Assembly (NCBI GenBank): GCA_022559845.1
Contig: CM040128.1
Location: 221,573,643-221,637,642 of the forward strand
Length of the DNA stretch: 64,000 bases
Reading direction: 5' to 3'
Source: Amorphophallus konjac
Lineage: Eukaryota; Streptophyta; Magnoliopsida; Alismatales; Araceae
The notes beneath the pieces were generated by a model. It was not told the DNA's origin. It worked only from the letters and a program-made list of their open reading frames with translations, and did not search any database. Numbering within the stretch: the first letter of the stretch is position 1; each line of letters starts with the position of its first letter. Position numbers and translations under genes: made by a program. This document shows, in pieces, positions 34,021-45,926 of the stretch.

Positions 34021-34341
34021 AGTGAGTGGTGAGCGACCGCGATCGTCTCCTTCGAGCGGGTGAGCGGAGTGCTTGTTCATTTGGGTTTTGAACCCGTCTT
34101 TTGGGCCTCGGGAGGCTCCTAGTAGGGCTTGCCCTCGGAGCTACTCCCCTGGGTGTCCCGTTTGGCCTCTGTGTAATGCCGATGGCTACTTTTAGGGGCC
34201 GTTCCCTTAGTGGACGTGTTCCCGCTTTTCTTTGGTAATTTCCCGTGCTGGGGAGACTCTGCCAAAATTTTGTGAAGAAATTGTCTCGATCAACCGTTTT
34301 CTGACTTTGTTTTTTCTTTGATGTGCCTTCTCACAAGTAGA

Positions 34342-37300
34342 ATGGCATCTGGATCTTCCTCTTTTGCATCTCGTGCCGTGGTGACGTGGGAGAATGTCCA
34401 TTCCCTTGATCGGGGGCACGATCAGCTTGTTGTAGTCGTAGAGTCCTCGGATTCGGAGATCGATACTGTGGACACTAGCCGTCTCCTCATCCTTGGAGGC
34501 GATTCTTTTCATTATGATCGGTAAGGAGCTATCAGGTGGGATCACCCCAAGGACAAACATCTGATGTCCTTCCTCCGGTGCTTCAACCTTCAGGGAAAAA
34601 GAGACCTGTTCCTGGTCCGTAAAGCCGAGCAAGCATTGCTAGTGGAGAGGGATAGTCTAACAGACTGTGTAGTGTGGGGAAGGCCTATTTATCTTCCCGG
34701 TGAAGTCAGGAAATGGAGTGTCGTGCTTGGACTGCAAGATCTAGCTCCAGAAGATGGGTTGCTGACTAGGGCCCCTGAATTTGTACCCGCTCTGTGGAAT
34801 GATTCCGTAGGCAGGGTGGACCGGGAGAAGCCGATCTTTGGCTTTTTTCTTGCCCCGTTAGAATGGGGGTACAGAGAAGAATCTTTTCTGTTGGAATGCC
34901 TAGCGGTCCATTTTAAGCATCAAATATCCGTGGGGTGGTTTGCCGAGTTGAGAGCCACCGACGCCCACGCATTCAAACCTGGAGCAATGGAGTTCATGGA
35001 TTATGTGCTGCAGCACTACGCTCCCCTCCTGACCAGGGCTGGCGTCTATCACAGCGTTTACGCCTCAAGATACCGCTACCCCATCTCCCGAGGCTTATGC
35101 GGTGGCATGATCGAAGTATTCTGCCCCGAGTACAACACTTTTTATACCTCGGAAGGAGAAACTTCTCTGGATTTATGGAGCCTCTCACAGCTTAGCGGTC
35201 TACCCATCGACGGAGAGTCGTACGAGGAAGTCTGCTAGCCTGACTGGCTGAAGGATCAGACCGACGGTGAGGGTCGATATCTGGCGGGCCACGCTTATCG
35301 CTATCTGATGAAGGCGTACCGCACACTTTACCACTCGTCACATGACACGAGGGAAGCTCAGAAGTTGGGCGAGAAGCGGAGGGTGCGGATGGGAACCTGG
35401 CTCCAATATTTCTTTAGCGGGAAGAACAAGTACGAGGACTTCCCCCCAATAGCGTCGATGGCTTCGAAAAGGAAGAAGAGAGTCCGATGACAGGTCGCAA
35501 CGTCATTATCTTCAAGACGAGGGCAGAGGGAGGACCCGAACCCCACTGGTGTCGACGCAGTCACACACTGCGCTGCGTACCTAGTTTATTGGATCTGTTC
35601 CTTCGCTCTCCCGCAAGGCGACGAGAGCGTGATTAGAGCAGAGGCTATCTATCCCGCCTGTCTCATGGCTTGGGGTACAAACTTGTCCCTTTGCCCAGTG
35701 GCTTTGTGCCTTACTTACAAAATGCTGGGAGACCTGCACAAGACGCGTCTTCCCAGGAATCTGTGGACGGTTGGTCTGTTACACTTCTTCAATGCTTGGG
35801 TTTGTACCCTTTTTTCGGAGGCTGCCCCTTGGGCGTTACAGTCAGATCATCTTATCCCGTGAATGATAGAGTTCGCGAGTGTCGAGCCATTCTCACTAGC
35901 GGAGCAACTCTTCGCCATTCGGGGCAAGTTGGCCTGGATTCCCACAGATTCACCCGGGGTCCTTCACTTCTGGAGCTTAGCTGCCCACTCCAGCCCGCTG
36001 GTGAATAGGGCGAGGCAGTGCAAGCTCTTCGAGAGAGAGGAGTATATCCATCCAATCTCGGGGGCCAAGTGTACAAGGCCCATCCTTGAGCAGGAGTTGG
36101 TCGACTGGGCGCAGGCTATCAGGCCAAGGGTCCTTGTATTCGAAAGAGCGGCATTTTGTGGCTGGAGCCGTATTATCAGTTTCGCTTCAGTCGGAACTTT
36201 GGCTATGACCAGCACATTCCGCATTCCTCTTCACAATTTGCGTTGCCCAATAGGCACAGAGCCGGGCAAGTTTCAAATGATGATGCCCGGATATGGTGGA
36301 ACTTCTTCCACCGCCGAGAAGATGTTTCTTTCAGGGTGCCAACCCCTACCCACTTCCCCCGCGTGACTCCTGAGTATATCAAGTGGTGGAACGCGCGGAC
36401 GGGGTTCTACAGGAGCTCCCGCCGAGAGTGTTGGGCCGTACCAGAGCATAGATTTCTGGACTCCCAGCCGGAGCCAACCCTTGATATTGAGCCCTCCTAT
36501 TTGAAGAAGCTGAAATCTTGGACCAACACGGAAGTGAGGGCCTATCTGGAGGCCCGAAAAGCTGTGAAAAGCCGCAGGACCAAAGTCGACCCAAAGTTGC
36601 CCACAATCAGCAAGGATGACTATGTGAAAACGCTTCGGGGTCTATGCCGGGTAAGCAGCGAGAGGGTGGTTCTTCAGCAACTCCCTCTGTCGGTGGAGGA
36701 GCCCATCTCGGTTGTGGCTGACTGGCGCCCCGAGGTTGACAGGCTGCACCCCTATCAGACTTTCATCCGTAGGGAAGATAGGCGGGATGCTCTATATGAC
36801 AACACCCCTTGGCTATTTGCGCTCCTTCGATCGCATGGTCTTTCAGTGAGTGGTCCTAGCGAAGCCATTCTGGACCGGCCCCTTCATATCTCATTCAAGT
36901 ATGCTGATAGATGGGGGCTAGACCACCTAAGCTTATATTATCACCTGTCTTCTCGTGGCCACGAGGACCTGGCGCTGCTGGCCGAGCTGAGTGAATAGAT
37001 AGGAGATTTATGTTGGCTTATTCGCGAGGCAGCTTCGAGAGACAAAGTGCCCTCGCTGTATTATTGGCCTCTCTTCCCCTTCTACACGGGGCTAGCAAGT
37101 ATGTTCTATCTCTTTATTCAGGCCCGTCGGCCAACTTCTTTTCTTCATTGTCATGTATTATTCTCACCTTCGTGCATGTGCAGTCCGACCCACTTTGGAG
37201 GAGACTCGGCACTTTAGGGAGCTAATAATAAAAGCTCAGAAGCCAGCATACTTCGAGGCTCCCGAGCCAGCCCCGACCACGACGCCACTGCCTCCTGGCG

Positions 37301-39446
37301 ATTCGAGAAAGTGAACCTGATCCCAGTTGAGAGAGGCCGTTGGGAAGGCCAAAGCGGTAGTGACCCGAGTGACACGGGCATGCCGGAGGAAGGCCGCAGA
37401 AAAGGAACCAGCAACCATTCTTCCTCCGGTTGTATCCTTTGAAGAGTTCGAGGCTTCCCGCGCGCAGGGGCCAGAAGCTAAAGGTAAGCTCTTCATTTCT
37501 TCAGAATTCATTGGCTCACTTTGGCTGCTTCGGCTAATCCGTGTTGACAGCTGCCGACACAGTCGCTGCGGTCGTCGGGCTGGAGGCGACGGTAGGCGCC
37601 GTGGCTAGGGAAGGGGCAGAGGAAATCCTTACTGCACCCGTAGAGAGAGATCTGCCTTCTCCAATGCCCAAATAGGCAATGGAAGGTAATTTATAGTTTA
37701 ATCGTGACACCACCGCGAGTCTTCATGTCTTCAGTCGGATTGACTATTTCTTGCCATAAATTTCAGTTGATATGCAACCGTCATTACTTTCTGGAGCAGA
37801 GGGTGCAGAGGAAGCTATTGCTGGGGAGTAGGGTGAGCTCGCCCCTGAAATCCCATCAACTTCTGCTCCTAGTGCGGAGTGCATGGAGGAAGTCCCTACT
37901 GAGGGTGATGCTCCTCCTGGTGAGGGTCATGCTCCGATGGTGGAGCATCCAGAAAGAGCAGAGGAGTCTTCTTCCTCTGAGCAGGTCGATTACGGTGGCG
38001 GCTCTAGTGACGAGGAGTTCCCACCGGTCGACACAGAGACTGAGGATGTCGGGGCATTTTCGGCTTATGAAAGTGATCACCTGACTTTCAGCCTGCCCCG
38101 GTTGTCATGGAGCGGTCCTGGGCCGTCTGGATCACTTGTAAGTGAAGGGGCTGGGGCCGCAGAGGTCGCCCGTGGAGATTTGAGCCTAGTGTCGGCGGAG
38201 GTGAGGAACCCCCCGTGATTGACGCTTGTTGCCCTTCCTTTCCTTTTCTTTTCAGCTCTCTGATATATATATTTCTGGTGCAGATTGAGGTGGTGCTGCC
38301 AACCATAATGGTGCATATACCTCTCCCGGCTCTAGGTGAGGGTCATGCAACCTTCCCGCCAGTCTTGCGACATATCGCACTGCGATATCCCAAGGACTAC
38401 GCAGCGGCAGCGGGTCCAGTAGGACCTGGAGTATTTGTGAGGGCTGACGAGTCGGTGGCAGTCGAGGACTCCCATCCATTGGAAGTCGCACGACAGTCGG
38501 CTTCAGAGAAGGGTGCCCCCCCCCCCCCCCCGAGGTAGAGGCAGGAGAGATCGTTGAAGAGGAAGCCGAGACTACTGGGGCCCTGGCTCTTATTGCTGAA
38601 ACTGGACATATGGGGGTCAGTCAAGTTGGAGGCGAGGAGCAGATGTCCTTGGCCCTTGATGTCCCTGTTGCAGCTTCATCCTAAGGGGCTGGCAGGGAAG
38701 TCGCCGTCATCGAGACTCCAGCTACCATATCAGTTACTGCAGTTGTTCCCCATGCAAGTGCTCTGCAGATCATGCCGTCGTCATCTTCTGGGACGAGCAA
38801 CGATATCTGGGCCACCGTGGACATCAGAGTGGAGTTCGAACTACCCGAGACGTCACCGCTCGGTCTCCAGTCATCGAGTGACCTCGTGTGGCAGTTCTTA
38901 GGGACCCTTCAGCAGACCATAGCGGCCAGCAGAGATTTGACTTATGTTCAGCTGAGGGGCTTGATAGAGCACTTGTCCCACTCGCTGTTGGCTTTCGGCT
39001 GCCCCATGGACGACTGGACTCCATGGGTAATTCTGCTACTGAAATATGTGAACAGAAGGGAGTTCTTAGGCCGAGAGGTAGCTGACCAGCTGACGGCCAT
39101 AACATTGGAGCGAGCTGAATGCCGAGCGACTCTCGTCTCCCTGAAAGGGACTGCAGCGCAGATGTGGGATGATGCTAGTGCCTCTTTGCAGCGCCGAAGT
39201 TTCCTTACGGCCCGGATAGCAGAGCTGCAGGCCGAACTTTCAAGGGCAGAGACTGAGCTTCAAGAAATAGAGCGTCTTGAAGTCCAGAAGATAGAGGAAG
39301 TAGAAATGGCCGAGGGACAAGCTGCTTCCCTCGAGGAGAAACTGTCCCAGCTGTAGGTCGCCGAGTCTTGGCTGCAAGAACTAACTCGCCATTCTTCTTT
39401 GGGTATTCCGGAGCTGGAGGACATCTTCCGACGCCCGCTGCCATAG
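34342..39446 (+). pseudogene. Plant mobile domain (PMD, aminotransferase-like) gene, multi-exon, broken
   Basis: Starts MASGSSSFASRAVVTW. The PMD core is visible: a CVVWGRPIYLPGEVRKW region, CPEYNTFYTSEGETSLDLW then SLSQLSGLPIDG (typical of the family), a second half with RFSRNFGYDQ and VTPEYIKWWNA, ending near 36998. Likely introns with GT-AG ends are 37099-37183, 37484-37550, 37686-37766 and 38201-38283. The 3' exons encode an acidic serine-rich stretch and a coiled coil (39180-39356). In-frame stops lie at 34522, 35236, 35488, 35860, 36996, 37829 and 39354, with shifts near 36150 and at a run of C at 38517-38532. PMD proteins occur both as host genes (MAIN/MAIL type) and inside plant transposons; the LTR-like sequence upstream favours the latter here. 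Confidence 0.75.
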
Positions 39447-40361
39447 TCTCCTCTATTGGCCCAGAGAGATGGCGGGCAAGAAGGGGGGTTGAATTGTCCC
39501 CTTGCCGAGATGGCGTATTTTAACAACTTTCTTAACAGATGTAGAATTAACAACGTTGATTAACAAAAACTTCAAGTGAGATTAAGATATTCTCTCAATC
39601 TTTCCGATCTCACTCGGACAACCAATCCAACAAGCGACGAACGATTACTAATAACAGATAGCAGAGCTAGCGAAGTGTAGTGGTGTAGTGAAATAAAAAT
39701 CAATAAGATAACCTGTGAAGGGAGATAGGAGAAATGGACAGTCACACAGGCAATCACAATGAACACATGGATTTTTAGGTGGTTCGGGACCACGACGGAC
39801 TCCCTACGTCCACCCCTCACCAAACCCGGTGAGGCTTCACTAACACGCTACCAAAGTAGCAACACGGGGATGAACCCCAACCACACACACGATGCTTCTG
39901 CAGCAATACACACACGAGGCCTTGCCTCAACACGCTGCCACTGCAGCACACACACACACGTTCGGGGAACGTACCCCGGACACAACAACCACACGGAGAC
40001 ACAGCTCCGTACACACACATAGATATTCTGAGTTTAAGAAAATCAAAGGATATACAATATATGCCCGTAACAGTATGTAGATGAAAATCTACTATGAAAC
40101 ATTCATAGAAATATGCATAAAGAGGATGTAGAAATATCTCCTTTGTTCTCCAATAGAAATAAGAAGATCTTTCTTGAAGCCTAGGTTGGAGAAGATTTTA
40201 TCCGCAGCTGGTTGGAGCAATCAGTCGTCCTCCTCGAGGATCCAAGTTTGTTTGTTCAAGTCCTAGCTCCAATCGAGCCTGCACACATCAAGAAAAGATG
40301 AGACATTATGCTCCGAAAGTATATCTTGGTTAAAAGGGACATGACAACAACTGAAAATAGG

Positions 40362-40365
<4 letters not shown>

Positions 40366-40404
<39 letters not shown>
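40366..40404. repeat. (AT)n microsatellite
   Basis: About 20 AT units in the LTR of D. It lies roughly 900 bases from the LTR 3' end, where a TATA box could be expected. Confidence 0.9.
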
Positions 40405-40407
<3 letters not shown>

Positions 40408-41570
40408 GTATTCCCCTTTAATGTCCCACAACTCCTTTTCATTCTTCTTCTTCACTACAAGAACAGATAGAACAATAAGCTCAACCTTTAAGCTAATCTC
40501 AAACAAGAATATTGAAATGAATGATTTAGATATCCCCTAAGTCTTCACACAACCCGGAAACAAAATAGAAGAATGCTTTAGAACGATAAGAGCATAAGAG
40601 AAGAAATCAGCCCCCTTTTTGAAATCCGCCAAAGCAAGCAACAATGGAGAGAGTAGTGGCGGCTCGCCTCCGGCTTCGTGCTTGGGGTCGTGAGACACGT
40701 TCCTTGGTGGCGTGGATCTTTTCCCCAGCAGAGCAGCACCTTCTCCTCCTCGTTCTTCTTCACCTGCATCAGATATGGAACTATTAGCTCAAGGGGATCA
40801 TTCATCCGATGGAAATTCACAGCTGCTATATACCCAAGAAGAAACAGCAAGAAAAGACCATAAACCCCATGCATATACCTTCTCAAAACCACACCCAACC
40901 AAGGGTAGAAACCCTAGGGGTAATGGGGTAAAAGGGCAAGCCAATCGGACCTTTAAACCCATGGTTCGAAACCAAACCCGGAAACCCGATCCGGACGTAG
41001 CAGACAAAGTGTCGACCTCTAGGGTCGACACTCGTATCAACGAGTCTGCCAAAAGTAGAAAATCCAGAACCTAGTCAAAAGTGTCGACCCATGGGGTCGA
41101 CCTTTTTTTCATGAGGTTCTGTCCCGAAACGAAATCAGGACCCAGGGTAAAAAGTGTCGACCCATGGGGTCGACCTTTTTTACCGGGGGTTCTGTTTTAG
41201 TTAAAACAGCATAACCCAATATAAAGTGTCGACCCCATGGGTCGAGACTTTTCCTGACAGTGGAAAAGCTCAATTAAAAATCACTTGAAACTCCACAAAT
41301 CGAGGAACATGGTATCAAGATCAATCAATATGCACTAACAACTTAGATTGACATATTCAAAACCTGATTTCAACATTGATCAATCCATTCACATTCAAAA
41401 CCAATTAATCAAACATTCTTACCATGGCCTTGAGTATTTGAATGAAAAACTCCACAATGTACCTAATTTTTCCAGATTTGAACATATCTACCAATTTTGA
41501 ACCACTAGCAATCAATCCATATCAATTCATGCATATTGAGATACACTTGATCAAACCTTCTTACCATTGG

Positions 41571-41575
41571 CATAC
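41571..41575. repeat. TSD of element B, left copy (CATAC)
   Basis: CATAC before the 5' LTR of B, repeated at 59271-59275. Confidence 0.92.
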
Positions 41576-43958
41576 TGATGGGGACATCTCCGACCACTCC
41601 ACATTTTTTGGGCTCCTGATGATCGCCAACAGTGCTACATCTTGTTCGCCACTTTATTCCGAGTCATATGATGTATTTTTCATTTTCTTATCATGTAATT
41701 TTTATTTTATTTGAGTCTAGTACCTAGGTATATGGGTCATTTACCTAAGTATTGAGTCATAGGGTCAATTAAGTAGGCTAGTGGGCCCAATTCAATGGGC
41801 TAGGCCCATGGGCGCCGCCCCTTCCCTTGGTTTCTTGTTATTAGTCTAAAAGTCAGGGACTTATGTTAAATTTTGATATTCCTATAAATAGGACCCCAAT
41901 CCCACCATTTGAAGCTAATGAATTATTGAATGAAAAAAACCTGAGTTTAAATCCAGAGAGTTCTTGTGAGTTCTCCTACTTCTCCCTCTCTCTCTCTCTC
42001 TCTAAAGGGGGCGAACCCCATTCTCTCTCCTCCCACCCCCAATTTTGAAATTCTCTCTCTCTCCTCCCCATTCACCTCTCATTAAGACCCCTCCCCCTTC
42101 CCCATACCTCCCATTTAATTCCCCTCCAACCCCTAGGTGGAATCCCCTTCTCCTAGGCACCTCTCCATTCTCCCAAGCAACCCTTCCTCTTCCCCAAGCA
42201 ACCAATCCTTTTCCCAAGCCACCCCTTCCCTTCCCCAACACACCTCTCCATCTCCCAACACACCCCTTTCCCTTCCCAAGACCACCATTGATCACCCACC
42301 ATTAAACCAAATTCAAACACTTCCCCCCCCTTTCCCAAGAGTCACTTGCGCCCCCCCTCTCTCTCACCCTCCACCCTTGGCCACACCTCCCTCCCCCTCC
42401 ACCTTCTAGCTGCGACCCCAACCACCTCCACCCCCATCCTCCTTGCCACATCCGCCCTCCCCCATCCCCCACAACCAATACCCCCGCCCCTTGCTGTATT
42501 GGGCCCCCTATCCGACTCCATTTACCTTCATCAAGTTGCAGTTCCAGTAGCAGTTTGCAACAGCAAAGTACCCCTGAGTTGCAGAGGCTTCCTCTTCCTC
42601 ATCGCGAGTCTCCTGTTGGCAAATCCTATATTTTTGGAAAGCTCTTCCAGTCAGCTTTGCAGGCAAGGTGGTCTTGCATACGTCTGAGCTTCGGGCTGCG
42701 CGGGAGAGCGATTCTCCCATGACTGCGCAAAGCTGCTCCGCCAGAGAACCAGAAGCCAAGAAAAGAAGCAACCACAGCTTCTCCGGGATGAATTTGGATG
42801 TGATTCCTTTTTAGAGGTCTTCTCCTACAAGCCTCCTAACATCACCAAGAAACGGAGCACCATTTGAAGCCCGAAGCATAAAGTTACAAATTTTATACCA
42901 TTGGTGCGCAGGTCAGGTTAGTCAGGATCCGGCCAGACCCCCTCCCACTCTTCTGGCCCCTTCTCTCGACCCCGACCACTTCTGTCACCATTATTCCTTG
43001 CTGGACGAATAAGACTCGACCACGCTCGCGACCGTCCTGGTCCCGCCTCGGTCGGATCACGGGAGCGATCGTGGTGTCGTCGCCAACTTGCTGCTACAAT
43101 CTGGACTCAGCCCGAACCAGAACCGAGCAGCACCGGTACAGCCTCCCCCTCAGTTGACAGAGACACCCCAACATCCCGAGGAAATTCAGGAGTCATCCCA
43201 GAACAGTCAGAGACATTTTGGCCCTGGTTTCGTCAGATTCTGAGTTCGGGAGCGTCCGTGGCAGCGCCGTCATCGGCCCCCTATCAGGCCGTCCCAGAAG
43301 CGGACAGAACCAACAACGATCACCGATCTTGCTTCCCCACCCCCGCCTGGCCGGCTTACAGCCCCTCCCTGTGCGGAGGTAGTATTTTTATGTATCCCAC
43401 AGTTCCCCTCCCCTATTCCAACCCCTCTGTGAGGGTGTAGTGATTGTATTAGCAGGTCGTCACCGGAAGCCTCATCGGCGCAGCGTGCGGGTAGCCCACG
43501 CTTCCCCGCTCGCCCTCATCTCCGGCCGGGATCGGTGTCTTCACACCGATAAGGTGAGCTTCGGACCACTCTCCTCTGCTGGTTTCTTACCTTTGCTTAG
43601 CTTAGTATTATCTCTAGTTGCGCCGTCGGCAATGAGAGAGGGCTCGTTCCAACTTTCCATCTAATCGAGTGCCACTGCGGGTGAGTTGTGAGGGAGACAC
43701 TACATCCCACTCCCTCGGCGTGCCGGCGGCCCTTGAAATTGGGCATCCCTAGCCCATTGGGGTCCATCCCCAGCCCATTGGGGTCCATCCCCAGCCAGCC
43801 ATACTCTTGGAACCCCAAGGTCCAACCTCGGACCCTCACCATCATCGCCGGTCCGCCTACGGACCCAGGTGCGGGCGACGCGGGTGAACCCGCTTGTGAG
43901 ATATCACCGTTCGGTCCGGTTGCTTGCAAATATAGGTCCGAGGGGTTCTGCCACATCA
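41576..43958 (+). repeat. Element B 5' LTR
   Basis: 2383 bp, TGATGGGG...CCACATCA. TATA box at 41882-41892, then a (TC)n run (about 41980-42003) and a long C/T-rich stretch to 42480. A 21-bp sequence (AGCCCATTGGGGTCCATCCCC) is tandemly doubled near 43750-43795, while the 3' LTR has one copy. Confidence 0.95.
41882..41892 (+). promoter_or_regulatory. Element B 5' LTR TATA box
   Basis: CTATAAATAGG, repeated in the 3' LTR at 57208-57218. Around 60-100 bases upstream lie GGGCCCA/TGGGC words also present in the LTRs of A and C. Confidence 0.7.
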
Positions 43959-43961
43959 ATT

Positions 43962-43973
43962 TGGTATCAGAGC
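43962..43973 (+). other. Element B primer-binding site
   Basis: TGGTATCAGAGC, complementary to initiator tRNA-Met, three bases inside the 5' LTR. Confidence 0.92.
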
Positions 43974-44056
43974 AAATTCATAACTTGTCTCTCTACAAGT
44001 TGGTCCAAGGGCACATTCACATTTAGAGTCACCATCGGGCCACCCAGTGCATCATC

Positions 44057-45926
44057 ATGTATACTCCCCATTGGTTAAGTCCCCTCAACACGGCCTGCCA
44101 CAAGAGTCCGATTGACCCTCTCATCATGGACATCATCCTAGAAGGGGACCTTAGTTTTGAAGGATCTAGTCCTAATGCCTACCTAAAGTGGGAGGCTACC
44201 ATGGATAAAAACTTTGATAGGACTATGGTCTATGGACACGCTAGAGTCCGCATAGCCGAGGAGCGGCTTCGGGGACAGGCCAAGAAGGGGTGGGAACGCA
44301 TAGTGGGCTTAAGAAGGATTTGGAGGCAAGAACCCATAGGATCATGAGAAGATATGAAGATTGAGCTTAGGAAGATCTACGCTCCCCGACCTTCCCACTC
44401 CTACCTTGAGAACCATAACCCGAGGAGCACTCCCACTCCTCCTTTCTCTCCCAGTCAACCCAAGACCTCCCTTAGGGCCCAAACTCCACCACCTCAAATG
44501 ATTCCAATCCCGATCACCACCACCATTCAAACCAAATTGGCCCCCACCCTCACTCTTCCACAACCGGCCGATCTCAAGGGCAAAAGACCCCTAATTGACC
44601 CGGTTCCCCCCATGAGGGCCACCACTCCCCAACCCAAAGCCACTCAACCAACCCTCACCATTCGAACCCAAGTGGAAAGCATGTCCACCCCTCCACCTAG
44701 GCCCATGACGGCCACCACCCAACCCAAAATTCTCCATCAAACCCACACCCCACAAGCTTCCACGGTCCCCACCACTACCCCTCCATCTTCCCCTAAAAGG
44801 GACACCCCCCCCCCAAAACCAATCAACCCACCCATCTTTCACTACCAACCCCAATCCTACCCCAACTTAGGTCTCCACTTCTTCCACTCCCAAACCCAAT
44901 CCAAGTTCGAACACCCTCACCACCCCAGGTGCATCATGTCCCAACCTTCATCACCCCATCCCCAAAAGACCTTCCCATTCCCTTGGAGAGTAAAACCCCC
45001 ACACCCCAAAGGGATGAGAATGTGATTGAGGTACATGAGGCCTCCCCCGATTGGGAAGAAGAATACGAGTCACAATGTCATGAGTTAGGCCAGGAAGTTC
45101 CCATCCCATGTGTAGAAAGCATCATGGCTCACACACCCGACCACCTAGAGGAGGAGAACACCATGGTCACTATCCCAACCGTGGGGGAAACACATGTCCA
45201 AGTTGAAGAAGAAACCTTGCACAGTGGTCTTCACCCTACACCACCCTCCCTAGTTGGGGCCGAGCTCATCTTAGGAGAACCCCTTTTACGTTGGCTAAAG
45301 GAGAACCCAATCAGAGATATCATGGCCCATGTTTGCCCTCCTATAGAACAAAACCTTCCTATAGTGCCCCTCTCCTATCACACCACCATCCAATCATCTT
45401 ACCAAGTGGAGACATTAGGGGATCTCCTTAAGGGTCTATCTTGGCAAATGGAGTTAACTGGCATGTTGACCACAGTGGCCGACCGACCTAGGAGCATTGA
45501 CCTCCTACACTTATGTGTCAGGTCCATCTCCTCGATTTACACTGTGGGTTGCTACACAAGCGACCTTCTTCTATTCCTCCCTACACCCAATGAGCCCGAT
45601 GCTATCCACAAACTAGAGTTGCTTATCTCGGGTAGAACATCAAGCCCTCCATTCATGGCCGACCATCCCACCAAGAACTTCGACCCAATTGTTCCATTAG
45701 GGGAGGATGACTCACCACTATGTGAAGACCATGAGGATCTAGAGTTCCTCTCCCTAGGTGACCCTTACCATGACCCCTTCGATCCCTTCCTATACCCACC
45801 CACCTTACTCACCACCAACCTTTTTCTACCCCAACCAACCATGTTAGACCAAGCTCACCACTCTCAAAACCCGGCCCACACCAAGGGTATCATGACCATG
45901 GGTGAAATACACCTAGGAAACAATGA
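44057..45926 (+). pseudogene. Element B ORF, 5' part: gag N-terminal half, P/T-rich linker, unknown DLLKGL domain
   Basis: Frame from about 44057 with a TGA at 44345-44347 (a Trp codon in the relatives), continuing to 45025, then a shift into the frame that runs from 44929. Residues with FEGSSPNAYLKWEATMDKNF up to LRKIYAPR match the first half of C's capsid region; the second half is absent, as in A. A linker of proline and threonine follows (44400-44990) with no zinc knuckle. ENVIEVHEASPDWEEEYESQC (45022-45080) matches C just before its protease. Then comes the domain shared with A: LILGEPLLRWLKENP, LPIVPLSYHTTIQSSYQVET, LGDLLKGL (45418-45441), SISSIYTVGCY, and DPFDPF near 45776. The frame is cut by element C and resumes at 55822. 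Confidence 0.8.
45922..45926. repeat. TSD of element C, left copy (AATGA)
   Basis: AATGA before the 5' LTR of C, repeated at 55816-55820. Confidence 0.92.

Larger units (their letters stand above)
39457..41575 (-). repeat. Element D 3' LTR, second part (3' side)
   Basis: Continuation of the LTR that begins at 60308 and is cut by B. It holds four copies of the palindrome family GTCGACCCATGGGGTCGAC (41011-41029, 41083-41101, 41156-41174, 41228-41245), an (AT)n tract at about 40366-40404, and, towards the 3' end, the GGTGGTTCGG-type sequence (39778-39790) often seen in Sirevirus LTRs. No ORF resembles a protein. Confidence 0.65.

Noticed and set aside
40610..40622. Start of D's 3' LTR at the CCCCCTTTTT near 40612
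   Set aside because: The tract at 60309-60322 matches E's polypurine tract and is followed by TGTTGGG; the sequence at 40612 lacks these and lies inside the same LTR.
41083..41174. CRISPR-like array
   Set aside because: The repeated words are palindromes with unequal spacing in a plant LTR; there are no uniform spacers and no cas genes.
42045..42409. Proline-rich ORFs in B's LTRs (also 57292-57848)
   Set aside because: They are translations of C/T-rich low-complexity LTR DNA; no domain and no start context.
44354..45025. Extensin- or proline-rich cell wall protein gene
   Set aside because: The P/T-rich stretch is in frame with the gag half upstream and lies inside B; it is a gag linker.
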